This document shows, piece by piece, positions 35,698 through 46,200 of a DNA stretch of 64,000 bases. Position numbers and translations under genes: made by a program. Below the pieces are notes generated by a model. That model had not been told where the DNA came from, did no database searches, and saw nothing but the letters and a program-made list of their open reading frames with translations. How positions within the stretch are numbered: the first letter of the stretch is position 1; each line of letters starts with the position of its first letter. The DNA comes from Metridium senile (taxonomy: Eukaryota > Cnidaria > Anthozoa > Actiniaria > Metridiidae). The stretch lies in assembly GCA_949775045.1 (NCBI GenBank), contig OX459101.1, forward strand, positions 11,954,347 to 12,018,346, read 5' to 3'.

Positions 35698-38289
35698 ATT
35701 TAGCAGTAGTTGCACACATTTTATAGTGGTTGTACTCTAGTTCTATAAGCTAGTAACTGAAGCTACTTTATCCTCAAAAGCAGTTACAATTAATTCATTC
35801 ATACTACTATATTTCAGTGTTTTTGTTTTAATATTACTAATACTGAATCATTGTGTATATAGGTGCACCTGTGGTAATTGCCAAATTATGGATAGAATTC
35901 AGTATGCCAGTCAATTGTATAAACTCCCAGAACAGACTAAGAACAGCCAGTGCCATGTAAAACACAGAATCCTGGGTTTTTACCTGTATGCACAAACAAA
36001 TATGTACTAAAAACAGCCTGGTCACAAGCAACAATACAAAGATGCATACGAGTGCCCAGAACACAAACAATACTGTCATATAGCATATAGACAATTAAAA
36101 GATGGTGTTGGGATATTTTAGGTAAAGAAATGAGAGTTGTTCTTCCACCTTGGCTACTCTTTGCGAGAAATCTTTCAATTTGATTCCATTATGCTGATAA
36201 ATAAACATTCCCATTACTTTTTATATACTGCAATTGTTTCTTTTCAGATGCATCAAAATTGTCAGAATCTAATAAATTGTCAGAACTCTAGTTATTTGTA
36301 ATATACAACTGTTCAAAAGCTACTGATATCATTTTGTAAATATTAGGGATGTTACTTGTGAATGATTGGTAACAAAACGGCATGGCAGTCTTTGTTTTCC
36401 ATTGTTGAATTATTAGTGATTTTTTCAATGATGTAATTGTTTAAATTTATGCTTATTTCTGAATAGCACTAAATAAACAATATAAAAAAAACAGGATCTA
36501 ATTCTATTTAGTACCACGGCGGGCACGCGCGACCCCGAAATCGCCATTCATTTTGGTCAGCGGCCTAACCCAACAATACATAACTCTGAAATTCAAAATG
36601 GCGGCTGCTCGAAGGATAATTACAATGTTGAGGAAGTTTTAGAGCAGATTTGGAATGATAGTGACGAAGAAGAAGAGGAAGTACTTGAGAAAAAGGAGGT
36701 AGACAGGCAGAAGGAAGTTTTAGACAACTGGGTTGACACATTTGATGGAGGAGAACAGTGTGACAGCGAGTTTTTCAGGGAGAATGCTAAAATGTCACTT
36801 CTCCCTCTGGTTCGACAGGCGTTTCTCATAACATCTACCGACGAAAGAGGTAGGTTTGATTTATTTTACTTGAACTATATTTGACAAGATACATTTGCAC
36901 TAGTTTGATAACCATTTTTAAAGATATACATAAAACAAAACAAACAAAAAAACAACAAATATAAACAATTCTGCATGAATTTTGCATGTACAGTACAAGT
37001 TGACAACAATTATACAGGTCCACCAAATACATTTGTGTACTGTAAATATGTACTTATAGAAAATCCAAGAGTATTTGAGTCATATTACACTATTACATAA
37101 ATTATAAAACATTACTGTAAAAAAAGAGTCTTACATTAAGGTTTTTGGTCCATATGGTAAGAAAATTCCCCTAAATTATTTATTTATTTTACCATAAGGA
37201 ATTTAATCACCTCATGGACAATAACCCTTGAAATAAATATTGACTTTTTACAGTGATCCTTGTACTGCATGAATATTTAATTATGTTTATTTTATTTATA
37301 GATCTTCAGCAAGTTGCCCAAAATTTGAATTCACAGACTGTAAGTGTTGGAGCAGTGCTAGATCAGGAGAGTAGGTTGTGACTTAGTGGTATCTATAGAA
37401 GACTGGCTGGAAGGGTTGGCATACTCAAACCATACTATGCTGAAATTACACGAAGCATACCACAGTGTGTTTTTATCTATGCGACAAGTGTTGAGGGGCC
37501 TTAATGTTGCTGAGCCAAACTGCTATTTTGCTGGAAATAAGAAAGCGGATGTTATTTCTATCACAAATATGGAAATTGTCCACAAGTTGCTGTCATGTTT
37601 GTCTGGTCATACCATTGCTGAAGTGAAGAAGTACTTGGAACGCACTCACACAGGTATGACCAGATACAACCACAGGGTAAAAGTAATAACATCAACCTCT
37701 ATAAGGACTTTGCTTTTGTTTACAAAAAGAAGTGTGGACAATTAATTGTACGATACTAATGGTAATGCTGGCTAAAACTAACTGAAATATTTATTTGGAT
37801 GAGCCCTTGAACTGTTAAATTCATTATGTTGGCAACAATTAAAGATTGGATTAGATGATAATTTGTTATGAAAGAACAACATTTTAGAAAACTCATCCAA
37901 ATATATATCAGTAGCTCGAGTGCTTGGACTGAATGTACTTAATAAACAACACAATACTGATTAGAAAAGACCCATGCAAAATTTATTTATTTCAAATTGT
38001 TTGACTATTTTAAATATTCTGTTCTCAATACCTGGGCACTACTTGTTAGCTGGTACAAAGTTAATGTGAACAGATAAAAGAGAACAAATTTTAAAGATGC
38101 ATGCTATAAATTTACAGATAGTCTTGCTCAGGTTAATTGAAATCAATACTCATTGCTTTTGTATATTCAATGCATGCATTCTTATTGATAGTTAAAAACC
38201 AAAAAGACAGTCACAAATTTTGAGCATGCAAATATTTTATTCTGTTATATTTCTACATGTGTAAAAATTCATTACATATGTTTATGTAT

Positions 38290-39130
38290 TGTTTATTTCC
38301 AACTGTACACTAGTTACCACTTATTATATACTACTTAGTGATTACAACATGTGTAAAAACTCATTAGTTATATCATTATGGTTTGTTAATTTCAACATGT
38401 GGAATACCACTCTAGTCTAATTAGTGATTACAACATGTGTAAAAACTCATTAGATATATCATTATGGTTTGTTAATTTCAACATGTGTAGTACCACTCTA
38501 GTCTAATTAGTAATTACAACATGTGTAAAAACTCATTAGATATTTCATTATGGTTTGTTAATTTCAACATGTGGAGTACCACTCTAGTCTAATTAGTGAT
38601 TACAACATGTGTAAAAACTCATTAGATATATCATTATTGAAGAAATCGAAAACGCGCGTGTATGCTTTGTGCAGTTATAAAGCATGTGGGGTTGTCAGAA
38701 CACGAGAGAAGTGTTAAGAGAAGCACGTCGCAAAGCGGAGTGCTTCTCAACACTTCTCGAGTGTTCTGACAATCCCCAAGTGCTTTATAACTGCATACAG
38801 CACAGAAAGCAAGTTTTTTATTTCTTTTATCAAATACAAATTGATCAACATGCAAACGCGCGTGCTGTGTGCTCTCATAAAGCACGCGCCTCAACCAATC
38901 AAAATATGTGATTTCAAATAGTTATTTTATAAGGTTTGTTAATTGTGGAGTACCACTCTAGTCTAATTAGTGATTACAACATGTGTAAAAACTCATTAGA
39001 TATATCATTATGGTTTGTTAATTTCAAACACGTGCAGTAGCACTCTAGTCTAATTAGTAATTACAATGTTTGTAAAAACTCATTAGATATATCATAACAG
39101 TTTGTTAATTTCCAACATGTGCTAATAAGC
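38290..39130 (+). repeat. ~86-bp tandem repeat, about six copies, split by a MITE
   Basis: Unit: TGATTACAACATGTG, TAAAAACTCATTAGATATAT, CATTATGGTTTGTTAATTTC, then GTACCACTCTAGTCTAATTA. Copies begin near 38338, 38424, 38510, 38596, 38969 and 39055. The fourth copy is cut by the MITE at 38632-38931. Confidence 0.85.
38632..38931. mobile_element. ~300-bp palindromic MITE, copy B
   Basis: Reverse-oriented relative of 27081-27345, sharing GCAGTTATAAAGCA, GTTGTCAGAACAC, AACACTTCTC and CATGTTGATCAAT. The paired frames inside are not genes. Confidence 0.85.
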
Positions 39131-40039
39131 ACTCTTACATGTATGTGCACTAGAGTGCTGTCAATAAAACCCATGAAATATGCATAGCTATTTAGCCATT
39201 TGTGCATGTAATTACTGCTTTTTTCACTATACAGTACATGACTGTGTGATTAGCTGTAATTATGCATACCTATAGTTATGCCTATTTCACAGGTTTATTG
39301 ATTTGATGGCACTCTAACACATTAGAATTAGAATTACCTTTGCATAATCTTTATTACTCAATTGAGATATTTTTGAACTAGCAATACAGAGTTGTCAATA
39401 AAGAGGATTTCAAAAGAATGGCATTTTTGTATGTGATTTTAAACTAAAAGAACTGCATTGACTGTGATAATAAAAATAAATACTTGCTGGTGGTAGGCAC
39501 GATATTCCCTTATGTTTGGTATACTTCATGTTAATTCAAATGATAAATTTTGTTTTAGCTCTCAAATACACAATCCTCAAGACAATTTGCTCCAAAGAGC
39601 ACATAATTCTCATTGGAGATATAAGCACTTCCCAGCCTATGATAAGAATCCCTATAAGCCATGCACAAGCAGTATCGTCTTTTCCACAAGGGGCACCAAC
39701 TCCACCTAGGGACATAAAATTTATGAGGCTGATTATTGAACCACTTTAAATCATAAATATGACTATTATTTAAATAAAATTGTGCAAGCCTATTAAAGTG
39801 TCGTTTGTTTTAAATCCCTGAAACATTCATGCACCTTGCCACTTCAATCCATATCTTCACAAAGATTGCCATACACGTTTTGAACATTGCCAATAGGAAT
39901 TTGCTTAATAAAAGGCATGAGCCTGTTATAAGGAATGAGTGTAGGAAATGAACAACCGTCAACAGCTGAAGATATGTTCTGCATACCAGCAGCATTAGAT
40001 TTAAAAGACATTTTAACCTATAAACTTTATGGTACTTAC

Positions 40040-40100
40040 TTTTACATAACAGCCCCCCCCCCCCCCCCCCCAAAAAAAACAAAAAACACCCCCCACTATA
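40040..40100 (+). repeat. Poly-C / poly-A low-complexity tract
   Basis: A run of about 20 C followed by A-rich sequence and a second C run. No gene. Confidence 0.9.
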
Positions 40101-40104
40101 ATAT

Positions 40105-41140
40105 ACAGTGTGAGAAACACATTAAAACTTAATAGGAAACCATGAAAAACAGCTAGAGCGAAATAGTGATTCAATTAGTGTGATAAGCTTATGTATGATT
40201 GTGCATTTTATGGTCTGTTTTGTTAAGCTACTGACAGTCAGACGTGCGCACGTCTTGTTGCTAAGCGAAAAATCAACAATATTATTGTTCATACTATGAG
40301 ACGAAGGCAAAAATACTATAGAAGAACCGAAAGTCAATAATGATAATAGTTAATGTTCTTTATTGCACATGTCAATATATCTGTTTTGCTTCAGCTTCAA
40401 GTAAATAACTTGATCCGAAAGTAGATTAAAACATTGTTTGCACGACAATCAAAATCGAAAATTATCACAACATTGTAAGAATTATTAAATCCAATCCCTT
40501 ATAAAGAAAATCATATGGTTTTGCTCACCTTTTCATCAAGTTTCTGGCACAAGTGTGTCTTCGCGTGTAGATCTCTCTAATTTGTCTTTATCAAGTCGTC
40601 GGTATGATCAGTTCAAATCCCGTTCTAATGAGTCGATGCCCCTTGACTTCATAATATGTCCTTCTCTCAACTGTTTCTTCTTCATATTAAAGCTCGAAAG
40701 ATCGAATCTCTGCATTGTTTTCGCGATAAATAAAGACCTTATCGCGCGAAATCTAAGTAGTTTATCCAAAATCTGGAGTCAACAAATTCTAGTTTAACTC
40801 ACATTCTATCACAAAATCAAGAGACTTAAACTATTTAACCTTCGTAAAAAAATTTTTCCCAAGGCGATAAAAGTGTATTCAGGCGAGAATAGCGAAATGT
40901 CGTTCAAACTGTGTTTTTTCAAGCAAACAGTGTCGACTTTACAGCTATATTTGTTGTCAAGTTTGGTATCAAATTTAAGCTCTTTCCTTCGTCGAACATA
41001 TAAAATTAGTCGATAAACCTTCGGAATAAACCGAAGGCAGTGATCGGCTCCCGAATTATACCGTCAACGGTCTTCGCTAATTCGGCACCAGTCCACCGAA
41101 AATTGAAAACGGCCAATATGGCGGCTTCGGCGATGAAACG
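40105..41140. other. Right part of the 4.7-kb element, no firm gene
   Basis: On the minus strand 40525-40735 contains short exon-like frames with an in-frame stop and a GTGAGC donor. They could be the start of a second, minus-strand gene near the right end. Not enough is legible to call it. Confidence 0.3.
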
Positions 41141-41589
41141 TTCCGATTTCGGGGTCGCGCGTGCCCGCCGTGGTACTAATAACTACACTAATCATAGTTC
41201 ACAGGGTTAATGCAAACACATTAGTTTCTAATAGGGATTTTCAAAAACCAGTGAAACAAAGTATAATAACCAAAGTATTATAGGGTGTAACACACCAAAA
41301 TGACAAAGAAAAACATGCAAAATATCAAGTAATTAAGGGAAGTTTACTAAAAGTATTTCACTGCTTTACGAAAACCAATATAAAGAAGACAAATAAGGAC
41401 ACTATATAGTTTTTGTGAACATTGGTTTTATTACTTATTAATATACTAAACATACACCATGTGCATACTCCCATTCAAAGTTATTACACTTGAGCGTGAA
41501 AAAATATAGTGCAATATAAAATTTAAAATACATACCAAACTACATGTAATTCAAAACTTTTTACCATAGTATTTCATATTATTTATTTT

Positions 41590-41996
41590 TCAGTCCGGTA
41601 TCCTGTGATTCGCGCGCTGTGATTGGCTAGCGAGCGGGCCGGTTTTTCACGATCTGCCCGGTCCGCGGTATCCTGTTCGTTGGTACCATTTCTTCCCAGC
41701 GATATTAATTTTTGAAAAATCTTCTTTAATAGGTAATTGTTAATTATGGTAATTTATCGAACAAAATAGTAGGAGATCTAGAATTCTGAATTGACCAAAA
41801 CACTGACAGAATGGACAACGCGCGTCGTAAAATATCAAAACCATTAATTAAATATAGAGAATAAAAAAAATAAATAAGTTATTTACCGGCTAGAGGTCGG
41901 TCCGTATAGTGAAAAGCTGCCCTCGGTCTTGGATGTACGTACATCCAAGACCTCGGGCAGTTTTTCACTATACCGATCTCCCAGCCGGTAAATAAC
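41590..41996. mobile_element. Palindromic MITE with a 119-bp perfect-centre hairpin
   Basis: 41878-41996 folds as GTTATTTACCGGCT ... GAAAAGCTGCCC ... GGTCTTGGATGTAC against its complement with no loop; the centre is the self-complementary GTACGTAC. The upstream 41592-41700 (GTCCGGTATCCTGTGATTCG, ATTGGCTAGCGAGCGGGCC) looks like the outer arm of the same element, but its partner was not found. Confidence 0.65.
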
Positions 41997-41997
41997 A

Positions 41998-42560
41998 TAT
42001 ATATATCTCCTGGTATGTATTTCAAAGGTTCATGAAACTTACTCAGTTTCTGTTATGACAATGTTCTTCAATTAAAGTATTACTTTATCATATGACTGTA
42101 ATGTGTGTTGATTTACTAAATTGTTTGTCTGATCATGACATGTATGCTGATACCAAGAATAATATTTTCACATAATCACTCAAAGATTCATTCACAATTA
42201 AAAAGATCAATTATAATGATCAAATTATCTCCAAATATATTGTTATTTTGTTCAAAATACATGTTCATTACAACCAACTCAAAACAATATCTTATTTACA
42301 ACATCTTAACATTGTCTGAAACTAGTTTTTTATGGCCACTTTTATTGATTACTATTCTAAAACCACTTTTCTTTAAAACTCTTCATTAATTATACTGAAT
42401 TTTGACAGTAATTTTGAACTTGATTTTAACTAGTTTTCTTTAGTTTCAGTTTTGTTTTGTTATCACTCCATATAATATAATATAATTCTTTCATACAGTT
42501 TTTGATTGCTAAAAAAAATCAAAACTCTCAACTGATGGCATACAAGTTTATAACACTACC
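41998..42560. other. Non-genic interior of the TTAA element
   Basis: AT-rich sequence between the hairpin MITE and the THAP remnant. It may hold decayed introns or exons of the Kolobok-type gene on the minus strand, but none is readable. Confidence 0.4.
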
Positions 42561-42569
42561 TTTTGTTGT

Positions 42570-42883
42570 CTCTGTCGTTTGATACGATTCTGCGAAGTTG
42601 CCCTTCTTTTACCCGATACAGAAGACGAGGCAGTCGTCTTTTTCTCTTTTTACCGGATAGCTAATATAATAGTTCTGTTTCAAAGGATTCGTAGGTGAAA
42701 TGTTCGATAAGGACGTAATGGCGGCATGTTTTCCCTTCTTAGTCGGGATATCCAAGCTTTTTGAAGCTTTAGGTTTGTTATGATAGCCCACATTTTTAGT
42801 TTTGGACGAATAATTGGTGCACCGGGGACACAAGAATTGACTATTTTCTCGTAAAAAGCTTGGTACAATAATTTTAAATACAT
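42570..42883 (-). pseudogene. Decayed THAP domain (transposase N-terminus of the TTAA element)
   Basis: Reading the minus strand from about 42860 across frames gives VNSCVPG, CTNYSSKTKNVGYHNKPKAS, KAWISRLRREN and EHFTYESFE. This is the order of a THAP C2CH finger: first Cys pair, HxxP, Trp, then the EHF segment with the last Cys lost. Two frameshifts break it, and the likely start Met before VNSC now reads ATA. A basic segment GKKRKRR and a GTAGTG donor near 42564 follow. No transposase core was found in 41180-42560. Confidence 0.6.
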
Positions 42884-43292
42884 ATTATATTACAACTCTA
42901 GTAATCCTCCATGATGTGCTCGATTTGTCTTTGACGTTATGACGTATCACGTGACAGCGGTTTGTTTCGCGGGCTCAATAGCCTGCAGGACAGGCGTTTT
43001 TTTGTATTTTGGGGTTTTTTGGGAAAAATCGGGTTTTGGGCTTCCTGTGTTGAACGGGCGAGCGAAAAGGAAGCGAAGGGGGTGGGGGAGGGGAAGAGGG
43101 GAAGGGAACGCCTGCCCGCAACCCCTGTGATTTTGAAATACGCCTCCTAATTAGTTATGCATCGATCGAATTTCGAGCTGTCAAAAATAGCCAATCACAA
43201 TGGAGATTTATTTTAACGGAAGTAAAAAAACACTTCCGATAAAAACATGACACACGTGGAACGGTGTCAAAAATATATTTCGAAGTGTTTTC

Positions 43293-46200
43293 ATGGATTG
43301 CAAAGCAAACGAGTATTGTAGATTCTGTAATTGTTACTTCAAAGTTAAATTTGGAAATTTGAACACTGCAAAGGCATCTTTTATTTCTTACGAAAATTTA
43401 TTTAAACCATCTAGAAGGAAAGACTCGCTGGGGATCGTCCTCGCAAACATTTGCGAAGAAGTAGGCCTTACAATAGCCAAGAACAACAACTGTTCAGAAC
43501 GTTGCTGCAACCCGTGTGCAAGAAAAATAAGGAATCTTGGACAGTTGTATAGCTTTGTGAAAAGCAAAGTATACGTTACTACAACCCCGTTGAAATCTCA
43601 AGGAAAGCGACCTCTGGAAACGCCGGATAAGTCGAGCCCGTCTTGGAGAAGATCTAAAGCGGCCAAGGTAAAAAGTCCCTCGCGGCAAGTAAGGAAATCA
43701 CTCAGCGGGCAATATTCTGCAGCCGAAAAAGACGTAGAAGATCTTAACATTGACGACTTACCTAGTGATGGTCTTCAAGTAAAAGTTGTTTTGCGAAACC
43801 CAAATGGCAATGTAGTCGTTCGCATCCCACGAGATGAGGACAGCAAATCTCTCGTGAAGCAAATTGCACTGAGGAATTGGAGTGCGGCATCTAATGCTGT
43901 ACTCAAGCATCATGAAATGCAAGAAGACTTGAACACTGCTATTCGAACGAAGGTGTCTTCTGAGTTTGAGAAATACCTAAAGTCTGGTAGTATGCTAGAC
44001 TTAAAAAGCCCGGACGAAATCGCAGGATTTTCAAACAGAATCTTCATCAAAGAAATCAAAGTATATTGCCCTCTTTGGTATACTTTAGTCCTTGGAGCAT
44101 GTGGCTTAAAGGAGACGGACCTTAAATATCTTGGTAGCTACAACATCAACGCTGCCGCTCTCGCTACCGCGACTCTTGTGAGAGTGCGAAACAGTAGTCT
44201 TTCTGCATTGCACTACAGGATTTCTACTATTCTATTCCACAGTGGTGTAAGATATGAAGATTTAGTTCGGTTAAATCGACTAGGAGTTAGTGTCTCTCCA
44301 GACTCAATTATTCGTCTGCAGCGAAAAATGGGTGAGACATTAGAAAGTAAAGTGCAAGTTTGGAAAGAAGAAATCGTGAAGAATAGATCCACTCTTGCAT
44401 TATGTGTAGAAGTAAAACATTGTCATGAACCATCCGTTGAACCAACCCAAGATGAAGGTGTCCAAGACGATAGTATAGACACTACTAGAGTCACTTTAGA
44501 GGGGCATAGCATGTTTACTGACGATTCTTTCAATCTACTTATTAAGCTGATGGATGAGGAGCAACAGAGAAGGGGAGAGTTGTACCATACCAAGGGCTGT
44601 TTGGATTCTGTCATTAACTGTCTTCAAACTACAATCCTACCACTATACAAGTAAGTTATTATTTGTTCATGCATAACAAGAATAGAAATAAAAAGCAAAA
44701 AAAAAACAATGACAATAGTAATAATTATAAAACATAACTACACTAAGATTGAAATTGAATGTATGTATTAAATGATAATAATTGATTTTATTATAATGAT
44801 AATTGATTATTAATATTACCATAAAAATGTAATCCAGGGCTCAGGGATAAATGTAACAATATCTAATACACTAGATAATTATAATGCTGATTACTAATTT
44901 ATTTTCTGATCTAGATCAAGTAATTTTTCTTACTTTCAATCTCTATTGTACACAGACTGGTGGGAGACAATTTGGATCATGAAATACATGCTCGTATTCA
45001 ATCTACACAACACAAGAACCAGTCCATACATTGGACTCACCAGTTTGCAATACTTGACAAAGTGCAAGATCCCAATCTAGATAGAAAGAAGGCCCAAAAG
45101 CCCACCAAGGAAATCCAGTTTGTGGAGCTTCTACCTAACCAAGAAGTACAAGAACATCTCCTGAATAATTTTGCCATTATTGTGAGCAGGATTGTAACTA
45201 AGTACTTGAAACACTTTCAAGCTCTACAGAATGCTGCTGTTCGTCATGTGCCACACCAGTTTAAAAAAGAAATGGCAACTAAATCTCAGACTGTAAGTGT
45301 TTTTGCATTTTTATGTGTTTATTCTACATATCTAAAATATAGTTCAATAAAATTCTGAAATTTGTTGAGCTAATAGAGTTACTGTTATAAGATGTTAATT
45401 GCAAATATTTTAAACAGTTTGTATAAAATCACATGATTTAAAAATGCAATAAAGAAGTCATTTTTTCATGTTAACATACAAATGACGCGTGATCAGAATT
45501 GCAGAATGTTATTGAACCATATTATAATAATAGCATGTTTTGTAGTCATATTTATCATAAATATATGTGAAAATTATCCCTAATTTCAATATCTGGGCTT
45601 GTGATATTTTGTTTAATAATTTTGGATTATCAATTTTGGTATTTATGCCAAATATCACTAAATAACATGCTATTACCTATACAAATCGATCAGTACCGAG
45701 CAATTGTTACAATGTGCTGTGTTTTTCCTCAGGTCTTAATTCTATGTCTGTGTAATAAATATATCATGAGAGCACCATTTTCTAAAGCAGATTGCATTAA
45801 TTTCTTTGTCAGTGCTGTCTGGGTATGGAATTTCTGAACCCAAATGTCTCTGGAGATATGGCCCAGTTGTTAATTCATGACCAGGAGAAGTTTGTGCCTT
45901 GCCTCCACAAAGACACAGGCAAAGTTGTGTTGGAAACCATACCTCTACATGGAGATCAGCTGTTCGAGGAGCGAGCCCGGAATGTTATTTGGACATATCA
46001 AGATGGAGATAGTTCCTATGAACGGTTAGAAGGAATAGACACCGAGTTTGCAGACTGGCATGCCAAGTACACTCTCTATAAGGTGATGATTATTTTAAAT
46101 TTTTGTAAAGGGCAATGTAATGTTATATCTGATTGGTACAACAATAATTAGTAGGTGTAATATTTTGTACTAATTAGTAATCAATCAATGACTCACTCAA

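Larger units (their letters stand above)
35380..35739. mobile_element. MITE of the AGAGTACAAACACTAAAAG family, copy 3, itself interrupted
   Basis: Left end GAGTATAAACACTATAAAAT and right end ATTTTATAGTGGTTGTACTC are inverted repeats. TACTACTAAA and TTTAGCAGTAG meet on either side of a ~265-bp insertion (about 35434-35697). Confidence 0.75.
34921..36215 (+). pseudogene. Decayed P2X7-intracellular-domain-like (P2RX7_C) protein gene
   Basis: The first exon starts at the ATG 34921 (MSDSSSVSGDSESS, then YGIRSYQFEPE), the Ser/acidic leader and YxFEP motif seen in transposon-borne P2X7-intracellular-domain proteins. Near 35063 the frame shifts and ends in SNGSEEDE and a stop. The second exon begins after the TATAG at 35861 with CTCGNCQIMDRIQ, the first zinc-binding Cys cluster. 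Shifted frames further on give AYRQL and GKEMRVVLPPWLL. At least two frameshifts and several stops show that it is dead. Its intron received a MITE, which in turn received a Penelope-like fragment. Role unknown; probably an accessory DNA-binding protein of the TTAA element. Confidence 0.55.
36598..39709 (+). pseudogene. Gene remnant of the 4.7-kb element, at least three exons
   Basis: Exon A (to 36849) encodes an acidic segment, NVEEVLEQIWNDSDEEEEE, then VDTFDGGEQCDSEFFRENA. It is one base out of frame with the obvious ATG at 36598. Exon B (37302-37653) joins in phase after TTTATAG and reads DLQQVAQNLNSQTVSVGAV, then, after a stop and frameshift near 37378, WLEGLAYSNHTMLKL and GLNVAEPNCYFAGNKKADVI, ending at a GTATG donor. 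A final exon near 39559-39709 reads SQIHNPQDNLLQRAHNSHW and ends in TAG. I do not recognise the family. It is presumably the transposase or an accessory protein of this element. Confidence 0.5.
36511..41176. mobile_element. 4.7-kb TIR element with TA target
   Basis: The ends GTACCACGGCGGGCACGCGC... (36511) and its exact complement (ending 41176) match for about 33 bp, through GACCCCGAAATCG, with TA on both sides (36509-36510, 41177-41178). Inside are remnants of a plus-strand gene (36598-39709), a ~86-bp tandem repeat and a MITE. It is inserted in the TTAA element. Perfect end repeats suggest fairly recent movement although the gene is broken. Confidence 0.8.

Noticed and set aside
38290..39130. 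CRISPR array
   Set aside because: The units are about 86 bp, repeated end to end without unique spacers, in a eukaryotic genome with no cas genes.
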